Shown: piece after piece, positions 48,203 through 60,452 of the stretch
Layout of the letters: the number at the start of each line of letters is the position of its first letter
Position numbering within the stretch: position 1 is the first letter of the stretch
DNA from: Sphagnum compactum
Taxonomy: Eukaryota; Bryophyta; Sphagnopsida; Sphagnales
Reading direction: 5' to 3'
NCBI GenBank assembly: GCA_965153455.1
Contig: OZ234493.1
Span: 33,470,213-33,534,212 of the forward strand
DNA length: 64,000 nucleotides
Position numbers and translations under genes: made by a program
The notes under the pieces: generated by a model
What the model was told of the DNA's origin: nothing
Database searches by the model: none
The model's input: only the letters and a program-made list of their open reading frames with translations

Positions 48203-48460
48203 CGGATCCCGTGGTTAGATTCTTGTTGTTGTTGTTGTTGTTTCCTCCTTCCCATCGGCGAAAGGCATGGCACGTTTCGACTGCCTTTTTCATGCGTAGA
48301 AAGAAAGAAAGCAAGCTCTTCATTATCTTTGTAGTTTAAAGCTCCATCGGGCATCCCGTGGCCAGACAACTCTTTTTGTTTTCCACCGGGGAAGGGCACG
48401 AAGCGTTTCGAACGCCTTGCCCTTTTTCCATTCGTAAGAAGCTCTTCTGCATCATCTTCT
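48203..48460 (+). repeat. Diverged two-copy duplication, period about 148 bp
   Basis: Copy one (near 48203-48332) and copy two (near 48351-48460) share GATCCCGTGG/GCATCCCGTGG, GCACG..GTTTCGA, TGCCTTTTTC/TTGCCCTTTTTCC and AAGCTCTTC. It is probably in the 5' transcribed region of the gene that follows. Confidence 0.75.
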
Positions 48461-49035
48461 ATAGAAATCAATCGCTTGTCAAACAGGGGAGACAGTTGCT
48501 GAAGAAGAGGAGTTGGTGCATATGATTGAGTAGTTTTTAATTTCTAGCTCTTTGATGCCTTTTGATGTAACTTACATTCAATTTCATGCGGCAAGTCTCC
48601 ACCCCCTGTCCATCCATTTTTTTTTCAATTCCATGAATATCAAGCTTCCAGAATTTGCCTCTTTACTGAGTCTGCAAACGCTTTCTCTTCCAACAGATGC
48701 AGCAACTTGCTGCCCTATGCATGCTTGAATGCCCTTGCATACTGGTTGGTAAGTTTCTGGTTTCTACTTAACATCTTCAACAACTTTGTGTCAGATGGAA
48801 ACCTAAATATTTGTTCCTCCACTCCGAACTTGTTTCATTTGGGATGGTCCAATTTGAGAGTTTTAGATGTAAGTTTTTTTCTGCTAAGCTTTTGTGTCTG
48901 CACTTGGTTGCAGATTATCTTCTAGTTGCTTTCGTAAATTTGTTCTTGATTTCTGATTCTGTCAGGAGGAAGACGGCGGAGAATGGTGGTATCCTAATAG
49001 CAGTAGCTGGAGTATTGAAACAACTCAACAACAGA

Positions 49036-51548
49036 ATGGCAGAGGATATTGTAGCTTATCGGGGCAAAGGGAGTTCGACCCCGGATCATGATGAAGTTCC
49101 TACCTGTGCAATGTGTATGGAGGTTCTTGGTACCTATGGAGGGCCTGCTTCCTTGACCTGTGGTCACAATGGCTGCCTGGCATGTCTTCAACAGGTCTGT
49201 TTCATTTGTCTTGGATGAGCCACTTGTTTTGCTGAACCAGGTCAGAGCTTTAGCCTGCTTTCTTCATATAAGGCCTTTGTTATGTTTGGGGATTTGTTGA
49301 TTGTGTAAAAGGTGGGTTCCACAATTGTGCAGGTTCAGAGACACTCTGCACTGCCTCTATGCCCTCTCTGCCGAACACCATTCGATGCCGACCTCACTCT
49401 CTGCCTAAATTTGGAGTTACGTGATGCACTGGACCATGCACAGGCAGCCAGATCAGCTGTGCACTTTGCAGCAGCAGAGTCTCAATGGCAGGTCTCACAA
49501 CATAAAGGTCTGGAAGGAGAGGGGCAGAAGGGGCGCGGTCGTTATCAATGTGACCTTCCTTGGCCTGAAGAAACTGGGCCCTGGATTCCAGTGACTTCTG
49601 CAAAGGGTGGGAAGGAGGGGAGCAGTGCTCTTGTTGAAGACAACAGAGGCCACCAAAGTGACTATATGGGGGGGCAGAATACCAATACAGACCTGAATGT
49701 GTGGAATGTTTTGAGGGGAGCTTTAGCTATGGTAACTGGACTGGGACGACCAGGACCTGTGGGATATGGTGATCGTGCACCTGATTGGCAGCCTGCTGGC
49801 AGTTATGGAGATGGGAGTGCAGTGTTGGACAGATATGACCTAGAGAACTCTTGGAGAAGTAGCTATGGAGGTGGCCATAGTCCCAGTGCTCCACCTCTCT
49901 TGCACAGGGGTAGTGTGGATGATATTCGAGCAGTGAGGGCTCTTCTGGATGCAGAACCTCCAGAGTGGATGCCTGACAGTGCTGCATCTGCATGCATGCA
50001 ATGTGCTGCCAGCTTCCGCCCAGTGACCTGTGGCCGCCATCACTGTCGCTTTTGTGGTGGCTTGTTTTGTCGGAGGTGCTCATTAGGAAAGTGCTTATTG
50101 CCAGTGAAGTTCCGAGAACGGGCCCCCCAAAGAGTATGTGATACATGCTTTGAAAGGTTGGAGCCCATACAGCGTACTCTGGCTGACAGGGTCAGCAATG
50201 CTGCTCAGGTGAGTAAATTAGGGTGCTGGCATACAGGGATTTGGACCATTGTTAGGGGATCTCTTTGTAGGCTGTATAAAGTGTTATCAGGAGAAGACTA
50301 TTATCAAGTTGGTTCTGCTGTTTACCCTGTGTGTACTTTTGTGTAGTTTGATCCTAATAACAGGATTCTACTGTTGGATAGGTCGCAACACACGATGTGA
50401 CAGATATGAGCTGCATGAGGGGGTGGCTCAACAGTCCTGTTGGTCTCTCCATGGAACAGGAAATTTACAAAGCTACCAACACTGTGCGCAGCTACTACAA
50501 GGTGCTTCATGATTCTCTAGCTGTCTGCAGCTTATACAATGTCTTAGGTCCATGCTGCATGAATTCAACCCTGAAACTGAAATTGTTTGGAGTGCAGATT
50601 GGGAAGCTAAAACCGGAGAGGTCGATACCTGATACTGTTCTAAAAGGAGCTCGAGGGCTAGCCATTCTCACAGTTATGAAGGCTGGGCTGATGGTCACCT
50701 ACAAGCTTGGCACGGGATTGGTTGTTGCTCGGAGAGCAGATGGTTCTTGGTCTGCCCCATCAGCTGTTGCTTCTGTTGGTCTTGGTTGGGGTGCACAAGT
50801 AAGGGTGTCTCTCGTGCATTTCCTGTAAAATTTGGATGGATGTTAATTTTCTCTCTGTTGGTTGACTAGTTGGTTATTTTACCTTTGTGAGTTGATTTTC
50901 ATCTTTGAGTCTAGAAGCATTTTGCTCTGCTGGCATACAATACGTTTCTGAACAATATCTTGTATGTTTGTATGTTTGTGCTGGAATATTTGAAATGCTT
51001 CTCTGGGCTGATTGTCACTTTACTTTCACTGTCTTGTATGGTGAAGGTGGGAGGGGAGCTGACAGACTTCATCATTGTACTCCGCACAGCAAAGGCAGTC
51101 AAAGCATTTGGTGGACGTGCCCATCTCTCATTGGGTGCAGGCATGAGTGCTGCTGCTGGCCCTGTAGGTAGAGCTGCAGAGGCAGATCTTCGTGCTGGTG
51201 ATGGTGGGGCAGCTGCTTGCTATACTTACAGCTGCAGCAAAGGTGAAAGCTCTTTTTATGGCAATTGTATGTCAAGGTCATTTGGACTATTCTTTCTTTT
51301 GACCTGCAACCCCCAGGTTAGAATTGCTCATTTTGTGGTTGTCTTGAACAGGGGCTTTTGTTGGGGTCTCATTGGAGTATAATGTGGTGGCAACACGCAC
51401 TGACACAAATTTGAATTTCTATGGAGATGCATATCTCACTGCAACAGACATATTGTTGGGTCCAGTTCCACAGCCAAGGGCAGCAGCGCCCCTTTATGCT
51501 GCACTGCAATCTTTATTTGGGAAAGTGGATTCAATCACTTCTGAGTAG
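49036..51548 (+). CDS. RING-FYVE-SYLF domain protein
   Basis: Six exons in frame: 49036-49194, 49333-50208, 50382-50501, 50598-50798, 51047-51242 and 51352-51548, giving 582 residues. Near the N-terminus is a C3HC4 RING (CAMCMEVLGTYGGPASLTCG, GCLACLQQ, LCPLCRTPFD) split by the first intron, suggesting E3 ligase activity. A low-complexity middle follows. Then comes a FYVE finger at about residues 245-310 (WMPD, CGRHHCRFCGGLFCRRC, RVCDTC), which normally binds PI3P on endosomes. A C-terminal SYLF (DUF500) domain covers about the last 190 residues (ERSIPDTVLKGARGLAILTV, GGELTDFIIVLRTAKAV, GVSLEYNVVATRTDTN) and can bind lipid and actin. FYVE-SYLF proteins are known in plants. The start at 49036 is the first in-frame Met after an acceptor at 48965; upstream exons would be leader. 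The basic motif reads GRHHCR rather than RRHHCR. Confidence 0.92.
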
Positions 51549-54500
51549 ACACCACCATTCTGCTTTGTAACAAAAAATGGTCGTTGGTAAGTGATGTTCA
51601 AGCAATTGAAGTTTGATCTGTACAAATTATGATGAAGATACCTCCTAGCAGACTTGGGCTGCATTGTGAATATGGATGATAGCTCCAAATACCCTTCTCA
51701 GTGTTTAGCATATTTTCAATTGGTCACCTTCGGGCTGTGGTTGAATTAAGGAATATGCACTAGGACATTTTTTTCAATGTAGCACAGGTGTTGTTCCCAG
51801 CACACTATGCAAGGTGGGGTGTATATTAAGTGCTCTGCTTTGATGATGACCGAATATCTTCCATACTGTGTAGAAGTGACTGTTATAGCAGCTCCCTTGG
51901 GCTTGTTATGAAATACTTGAACAATAAAAGATGGAATGTGCTATGTGCAGGCTACGCTCATTTTAGAAGGAAATTCATCTTAGAAGGGACAAAATCATCT
52001 AACACAGGCTTGGCAAGAAAATGAGATGTCCAAAATAGGAAACACAGTATAAGTTTGGTCTAGGTGTGAAGATGAAAGAGGCTTGGCAAGCAATTGGGAG
52101 TTGGTCCAAAGTAGAAAACACAATATAAGTTTATGAAAAAGACTTGGCAAGAAAATGGGAGTTTGTCCAAAATAGGAAACATGGTATATCACAGGCTAGG
52201 GTCAGTTTCAATCATTAAGCAATCCTTAAAAACTTCTAAACAAAATATTCTAAAGAAGAGAGGTGAAGGTGTTGAAATCCTCGATAAATTCACATCTCAA
52301 AGTGATGAAATATGTAGACACTTTGCAATGAAATTTGGAGATGTATCAAAGTTTGCATCACCCTTTTGTGTAGCAAAATTCTCAAGCATTTACTCATTAA
52401 GAAGCTCATTATATTCATTAAGAGGGAGAGAGACTACTAAGGCTTCATCAACACATGTCCTCTTGCTCCATGGAGGGTGTATTATATCTCAAACGAACTT
52501 CACAAGAAATTTTGAGTTTTCATCAACAGTTTTTAAAAAAATTTATGATACTTTTTGAAAAGATAATTGATTTTCAAAAATAATAATTAATCATTTTTTT
52601 AATGTGCTGAACCTGATCCTAACCTATAGTAAGTTTGATCTAAGATGGGAAGATGAAAGAGGTTTTAGCAAGAAATTGAGAGTTAGTCCAAAATAGTGAA
52701 CACAATATAACTTTGGTCTACAGTACACTTAGTGTACGTGAGGATACAAAGGATACAAAGGGCAGGAACATAAGGATACATGTAGGGTAATGAGGATACA
52801 AAGGATATTGTTTTTCAGGTAAAGTCAAAATGGGGATGCAGAAAAAATCACATGGAAAGCCTACGAAGAGACATTAACTAACTTTTAATGTATTGACTCA
52901 AATTGGTCTAACCATGGGCATAATAACTCAATTTGAATTCATTACGTATTTGAATCTTGTGATTTACTTTTGTTTAAGAAGGACCAAGATTATGTGTCGA
53001 ATTAAGTGTCAGTGTTTGGGCAATTGAAAACTAAAACATTGTGAGGTTTAATTTTGTTACAATGGTGGCCCCTTTTTGGGGTGGGGGAGTTGGAATTCTG
53101 TTTTGAGAATAAAAATTTGAATTGAAAAAAAATTTGATTTAAATTGATTTGTTTAGGAAGAAATTTTTTGATTTGAATTCTCAAATGACTTGATTTGAAT
53201 CAAATTTAAGAAAATAAAAAAACCAATCATTTCCATCAAGCCCGTAGAGACCCGAGACAATTGAGAGTTGGAGTAAATTGTCACCTTCTACACCATAATC
53301 AAATCCAACCCTTCGTTGGCCCCTTGAGATGGTTACAACTTCCATACCAATACCACAGAAGAAAGAAGACAATAGGCTTTTTGGTATGAAAAGTGAATTA
53401 CTCCTATTACACCTAATCTTATTCGTAACCCTCTTAAAATACCATAGAGTGAGAGAATCCATTAAATGTCACAACAGTAGACCAAAAAAACATTTGGCTT
53501 GTTGATGGAACAAAGCTAAGGGAGTCACCCATGTTACAACTTGAGTTTATTGAAGAACCAAACTTCACAAAGCACACACAGGAGAACAGAAGGTAAGAAA
53601 TCCAAGGAAGAAAGTCAAAGCTAAACACTAAACTGATTAGTCCTTTCTTTCACACTGGCTGTACAGTGACATGAAGCTCAGTTCGCCTCATACATTATTC
53701 AAGCAGGGAGCTTTATATGTACTGTACTGTACTGTAGTGTACTACTTGGCTGCATGAACAGTCTGTATAATTGACATCTCTCATTAACTAACATACAGAA
53801 GAGTAATATAATCCTCTGCTAAAATATTTCATCTTGCGTGTTTCCACTGAGAATCGTGATCTAACCAAAGTGAAATTGCTGGTTTCATTAACAGCTGGAT
53901 TCATAGTTGAAAAGGAAAACTTCAGACAGCCATACCATTGATGGAGTAGGAAGCTCACAACCATCTGCAAACAGCTGATAGTGTGCGATTGCATCCCACC
54001 TCAGGCTGTGTACCAAGGGTGTTCAAGGAAGATGGGCACAACCTCATCTGCACCCACACAAGAATTCAGTGGGAGGCTCAGTAAGCTTCCTCAGGTCTGT
54101 CACAACTTCCACATATCACAACTAAATCTTTGTAACTATCAAGAACTTCCCCACTTTAAGTCAACCTGAATAGAATTGACAGGTAACTTGACCTGATAAC
54201 AAGGTTATGGAAATTTCAGATCGATAACATATCGGCAGGCAAGAAGGAAACAAAGAAAAAACCATGAAAAAAAGAGACCCCCACACTTCAAACAGACAGA
54301 TGAGCAGAGGGGTTGAAACGGCAGCAATAGTCACAAACAATGTTTAATGACCCTCAATGTCACAACAAACAGATAAGATTTTGGATCCAAAGAGGGATGA
54401 TCAAAGGTATCTACACAAAGCCCACCAATTATCCCCTTACTTCAGATACTAACACACACATATACTTACATTCACAAGAAATGAGAACCTTGAATAGCTG

Positions 54501-54677
54501 TGCAAGGGTAAATATTCCTAATCACGTGACAAGATGGGCCAACAAGGATGCTCCAACCGGATAACCTGGTATCAAATCCAAACTAGATATGTTTGAGCTA
54601 GCTATAGTAAGAAGCAAAATACATCAATGGACCTGTACAGAGATTTATTGGGGAACCACCATGCATCCTCCATGTTG
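51549..54677. other. Convergent intergenic region
   Basis: It lies between the 3' ends of two convergent genes and probably holds both 3' UTRs. Related GGCTTGGCAAG-type units lie at 52008, 52080 and 52140, with a fourth near 52661, each followed by GTCCAAA.TAG..AACACA.TATAA. The open frame 52133-52558 overlaps these repeats and has no family motif. Confidence 0.5.
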
Positions 54678-56495
54678 CTACCACAGATTGAAGTCTCCGA
54701 AAGTGTTTTCACCACTGTATGTAAAATACAGAAAGCCATCTTCATCCTTGTGCTCTTCATATATTGACGACATCATGGCAGCTGTGAAACATGTGAAGTG
54801 ACTCAGTACCTGACAGTGCAGTGAGACAAAAAGAGAGTACACCTCCTTGCCATCATAAATACTCCAATGGTTTAGCAGCACTCAACAACTTTGCAACTCT
54901 CACCATTTGAATCCATACCTATGAATCTCTCAGTTCTCCAACATAGCCTGCCCAAGAGAGAAGAGCTAATTTGACACCATTCATGAGGCTCAGTAGGAAC
55001 AATACCCATGTGACAGATCTGTTTACAACTCAAATTGAAAACACTTGTAACCATGTCTTAGGATAAGAACCTGTGGGAGGAAGAACATTTTTGACAAAGA
55101 TGAAAATAGCCTTCTCTGAGCTGAGCTTGATGCGCTTCCGGATAACATAAACAAATTGTCCAACTGTTAGGTCAGCTGGGACAAGATACCTGTAATGAGG
55201 GACATCAACAGTCAGACAAGCTCTTGGAGGTTTTTACACACTTGCTGTGTTATCTTCCAATATCCCAATGCAGGTTATCATTGTGATACCAAGCTACAAG
55301 GCTGTGACACAAACAAACTCCCATATAACATTCAGTTACAGTGTCCATGTGTTGCAAAGCATCTGAGAGGAACCAAACATGTTCAGTGTCAACCTCAGGT
55401 GGTATGAGCAGATTGGAAATAGGAAAGATAGACCTACTTCTTCTTGTCAATGTCTGGAATGTCACTCTTCTCTGCTTTCTCCACAATAACCTGCACAATA
55501 ATGGAAAGAGTTCAATACTACTATGACCTGCAGTGCTGCAACACAAAAAGGGTAACTCGTGAATATCCACATCTCCTGTCAATTTGCAATGCATAAGAGG
55601 TTCTGCACCAGGACGAAAAACACTGAAACACAAACCCCTGTGACAGAGAATTCTCACAAGAAAGATGGCTGAACAAAGCCATCACAACAGCTGCTGCTGC
55701 TGCTGCTGCTTCAGCTATTTGATGTATGTCTCCATTTCTCATAGAGAACAGTCATGCTAGAAGCAAATAATGTTCACTGAATGGGGTGCCTAACAAAGGA
55801 CAGTAACTCATTGCCAGTCTGAGCATTTTGATCACAATGAAGAGCAGAAACAAACCGGAATTCTGTCTGGGTACTTGTCCCTGATCCTTGCAGCCTCAGC
55901 TTGCCGTTTCTCTGATATTTCAACAAAAAGACTCAAATTAGGACACTGAACCAGCTTTCAAACCTAGCAAAAGTGCACAACTCCATTCATGCAACCAACT
56001 GAGACTCAAAGAGGTGCAACCCATCTGCCTACTAACTTTCAGATTCCTTTGCCTTCCCTGGCCTAAGATATTTAGAGTCTTACCATTTGAAACAACCATG
56101 ATTTGGTGCCATGTTGCACCAAATCTGAAGAACCTAACTGGCAGATCCCTAACAGAGATGAGAAGAACCCTCCAAAAACACACATACCGACACCAATTGC
56201 ACAAGACCAGAAAATTCCATAAAGAAGAGAAAGTGCAGTAATAATGTTTTCTCAACTCCCAGATGTGAGATTGCACTAGGCAATTGCAATATCACCAAGC
56301 AATTTGTTCAAGCAATTGCAGATGTGACATGCACTAGCCAAGAAGAGATATCACCAGGGGCTGAAACACTATGGCTGTGCCAGGAAATCCCCAAAACACA
56401 TACCCGTACAAACTATGCACAATAGAAAGAAAATATCTATTCACCAAGAACAACATACCTAATGGATGCTCCTGCTTGAAAGAGCTCTTAGCCAT
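54678..56495 (-). CDS. ATG8: ATG8 ubiquitin-like autophagy protein
   Basis: Five minus-strand exons: 56495-56459, 55911-55856, 55490-55438, 55189-55071 and 54781-54678. All phases agree, giving 122 residues. It starts [20 protein letters not shown] and contains [40 protein letters not shown] and [17 protein letters not shown]. These include the surface that binds AIM/LIR motifs. ATG8 is cut after its Gly by ATG4 and then joined to phosphatidylethanolamine on the growing autophagosome. Here five residues (DFNLW) follow that Gly, so processing is needed. The start matches the family exactly. The sequence upstream (56496-57320) is probably a leader with an intron. No lesion is visible, and this looks like a functional, highly conserved gene. 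Confidence 0.97.
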
Positions 56496-57400
56496 GGTAG
56501 TACTTTGTTTCACAGAACCTTTGATGTACTTGCTGCCCCGAATCCTCTGTAAGAAGTCAATGGCACAGCATACACGACCAGAATTACGGCCATATCTTAA
56601 AACAGTCACAACAAAACGCTCAATTCTCCCGGAGGGAAATCAGAAACGCTAGCAAGAGTCTCTGAGTTGCTGGAGGTCCGATCATGATCCTAGGGCATAA
56701 AAAACAGAGGGAAATTGCACAAGCAAACCCTGAAAAGAAAAAAGGAGCGAAGAAATCTGGAACTTTTTTTTGCTGAATCCTTTCCAAAGTGGACGGCTAA
56801 CAAAAAATGCTCAATTCTCAACAAAGGCACCAGAGAGACCTTTACCAAATAGCCCTAGCACATACAGGAGACGGTCATGAGCGAGAGACCATAGGTAAAC
56901 ACAAGCCGAGAACGAAATTGGAAAAGAAAGCAAGTGACAGAATTTTGGGGGGGTGGGACTTCGAAAATTTGATGGAATGTATATTGCCAAAACTTACAAC
57001 AAAGCAAGCGGATAAAAAGAAAAAAAAGCCACGGAGCGGCGGGGAGAGCACTTGGACGAGAACTCCGGCAGTCACACAACCCTGGAATTCCTCCTTTGCC
57101 TCAAACTCGTCCCAACAAAAGCAGACGAAGAAGATATGTCACTCAAAACGGCCACTGACTGATGAGTTCCACAAAGAAACAGACATACGACGTGCAATAG
57201 TTTGGTTTCTTTGCGATAAAACGGAAGGCGGAAACGCGAAACCCTTGCACGGCGATGGCGTCCGCGAGCGCGAGCGAGAGAGAAACCAGAACGACAACGG
57301 ACGACGCACGTAGAGAGGTTGCGGGAAGAAGAGGGGTACGGAAGCGAGAGAGGTTCGGCTACGTTTCTGCTTCGGTTCTCAAAAAGCGGTGACTTTCAAT
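56496..57400 (-). promoter_or_regulatory. Probable 5' leader and promoter of ATG8
   Basis: The DNA is open toward the ATG8 start. The bases just upstream of the ATG (56496-56640) are exon-like. An intron in the leader is common in plant ATG8 genes but was not defined here. No TATA box was assigned. Confidence 0.35.
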
Positions 57401-57665
57401 TAGGTTCGTTCTTGCTTCGGCAAGGAAAGAGCTTGCTTCGGCAAGTAATCAGCACCAGGACTGTTCAATGCGCGTTCTAGTAAGTTCCATGAATCGTAGA
57501 ACTGAGGTTCGGAGATAGGTGAGAAAAGGGCGGCGAACTGGTAAGTAGGAAGGCTAGGTTCGGTTCTGCTTCGGCAGGTTAGAGATTGCTTCGGCAAGTA
57601 ACCAGCTCCAGGTTCAATGTACGTTCTAGTAAGTTCCATGAATCGAGCGAGGTTCGGGGATAGAG
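57401..57665. repeat. Two-copy duplication, period 154 bp, in the ATG8 promoter region
   Basis: GCTTCGGCAAGTAA is at 57434 and GCTTCGGCAAGTA at 57588. Each is followed by a CAG..CCAGG block, GTTCAATG and GTTCTAGTAAGTTCCATGAA. Another, shorter TGCTTCGGCA unit precedes each. The stretch lies about 900-1170 bp upstream of the ATG8 start codon. Confidence 0.9.
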
Positions 57666-57709
57666 CAGAAAGGGAGAAGTGGTAGGTACGTAGGTAGGCA
57701 AGTAGGTTA

Positions 57710-60351
57710 ATATTGGAATATTTAAATGAAGAAATATTTAAAATATGCAGAAATTTAAAAATAAAAAAATAGAATGAGGCATATTTAAATCAACCAAAAT
57801 ATGTAATTTTTGGGGTTTCATTTTTTTTAAAAATTTTTTTCATTTTTCCCACCATAATACTCAGTGGGTATCACAGGAATTTATTTTTTTATTAAAAAAA
57901 ACTACAAAAAATTCTACTCTATAAGGTTACCTCCAAATAATACACTAAAAAATTTTCTCCTAGGTTTTTAGTTTCTAAATTCCAATTATCAAATACTTAA
58001 TTTTGTTTTGTTGTGTTCTTTTAGAAAGTTGTTACACAACATTTATTTGTTATAATGATTTATGAATTAACAATTAACATTAGTTGTTGATAATTCAACT
58101 TTTCTAAAAGTCGCATCATTTTTTTAACATTTTGTTTCATGCAATGAAACTTGCTTTCAATCTTGACCTTTGTGTAATTTTTTTAAAATGGTATTGGTTA
58201 CCTAATATTTCTAAGTTTTTTTGCATTTTTCAAACATGGGAAACATGCTAAAAGTTTAGCAAATGATGTTATTAGAATTTTAAATTGTAAACCATGATTT
58301 TTTTATTAAGAAATCATTGGTTGAATAAAACAGTTTTCATCCATCACAAATGATTATGCACATTAATGAAAATTTTCATCCATTATGTATATTAAAATAA
58401 TTTAATAATTGACCTCTTTCAAAACTATCTAATTAACCCCTTTTCCTTTACACATCTACATGTATAGGAAAGAATTCACATAAATAATGATGAACTATTG
58501 AGAACACACAAAGGGAAAAAAAAAATGGGGGGGATTTTGCTAAGTTTGGAACCTTCACAAAAGCATTACACTCATTTTTCAAATTATTTTCATAATTACA
58601 TATTGTAGTACATTAACAAACTTGACATTAACTATATTACTTGTAGAAACGTTCAAATTTTCAAAAAATGTTGTTTTGGAGAACAAAATTTTGTGAAAAT
58701 AATAATAAAATTTATTGAAAATCTCAGAAAATTCATTTTACAACATGGAAATTTCAAAATTAATTAACTAAAGAGACATGTATTGAAGGTGCCCATGTAC
58801 TAACTATGGTATTTTGCAATTCACAAAATCCTAGCCCATTGGCCCCTTTGTTCACAAGTGTAATGTTTGATTACCACAACTTTACCTTATACATTTAAGC
58901 CCCGCACAATACAAAAGGTCATCCTTGAATTACAATCTAATTGATTAATAAATTAGAAATCCTCAAAGGTCCCAAACTTGGTTACCTATCATGTGTGATA
59001 ATCTTACCATTTTCTTAAAAATGTGCTTTAAAGCAAAGTCGTTATTGAAAAATACTAGTGTACACTATGTTTCGGTGGTGCCAAAATTTCATCGTATCTT
59101 ACCAACCTAAGGATCATGGTGGTAAGTTGCCATCAATGATAAACACACAAATCTTCAAATTTTGAAGATTTATCGTTTGTGATATTGAACTATTGATAAT
59201 TTTACTATTTGTCAATAGCCATGCTAATAATATGCGATGTAGGCTTGTTACATAGACTACTTACTAAATGGACATGAGTAGTTTGAACATCACTTCCTAA
59301 TTATCTCACTACCAATGCCACTACCCCCATTTGTGAATGACTTTTGAAAATTAATAAAATAAATTGTTGAATCTTGTGAATGACATCATGTTGTGGATTG
59401 TAAACTTCATTTTCATTTTGTTAAACATGAAATATGCACAATGAGAAAATGCATTTGATTTTTCTTGATGTTTTTTTATTAATGTGCATTCGAAACAATT
59501 TTTTTATAAAAAATGTGCACCCGTTGAACTCAATGATAATAAAACATGTATATGAAATATTAAAATTTTATATGGTTTGAATATTTAACAATTATTTGGT
59601 CACCACCTTTTAGTAGATGCTATCATTTTCAAACTAACCTTGAAAAGGATTGGCTTTCAATTCGGAAAAAAAAGAAAAAAGGCTAGAGTCTTCAAACATT
59701 GTTTGATGAAAATGGCGAAATAAATTAATAAACCTTATAAAACTTTGAATGCCACAAACAAAAGACAAGATAACTCAATTTACAATGATTGGAAATTTAT
59801 ATAATGTTGGTCCATACAAATGCCATCATTGCAAAAATTGAATAATTTTTTCTAACTTTTGAAACTAAAATAATTTTGATTTTGTGCCAAGTATACTTCT
59901 TCTTAACTTTTAAAACCAATATCATATAGGATGTTCATGTTCATTTGGATTATTTGAAAAAATGAGGGTGTCATAATTATTTTAAAAATCAGTAAATTAT
60001 CAAAATATTCAAGAACATTTCCTAAATATGTAAGACATTGATGCATATAAGGTTTAAAAACACATCACAATATACTTGATACGATGATAATTTTTCAAAA
60101 TGTTATTTTCTATTTTCCTCACTATGTCAAATGTGTATAAGCACTAGGCATTGCATGAAGGCAATCTCAGTGTAGCCTTTTACATGACCTAAAAAAAAAT
60201 TTAAATAATTTTTTTTTTGCAGATTTTTGACAATGGAAATATAATTTCAATCTACAAATAAAATTGTTATGAAAAAAAAAATGATCCCAAGTTCACCATT
60301 TTTTTTTTCTCTGAAAAAAACTCCAATTTTTTTGTAACATGCTCTAGAAAG
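57710..60351. other. Long AT-rich spacer
   Basis: Only short frames are present. I see no transposon domain, RNA gene or ordered repeat. Confidence 0.5.
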
Positions 60352-60452
60352 TAGCCAAATATACAATATTTTGATTTTCATATTTAATTTAGTTGAAATT
60401 GGTCAAATTTTCTTATGAATGTTTGCCACTTTTGTTACATCACAAAATTGAA
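60352..60452 (+). repeat. Dispersed non-coding repeat, copy C (partial)
   Basis: AGTAGCCAAATATACAATAT near the start, and a close match to the family's end (GTTTGCCACTTTTGTTACAT, CACAAAATTG). The middle is diverged. Confidence 0.55.

Noticed and set aside
52133-52558. 141-codon plus-strand frame after the RING-FYVE-SYLF gene
   Set aside because: It overlaps local repeats and shows no family motif or splice context.
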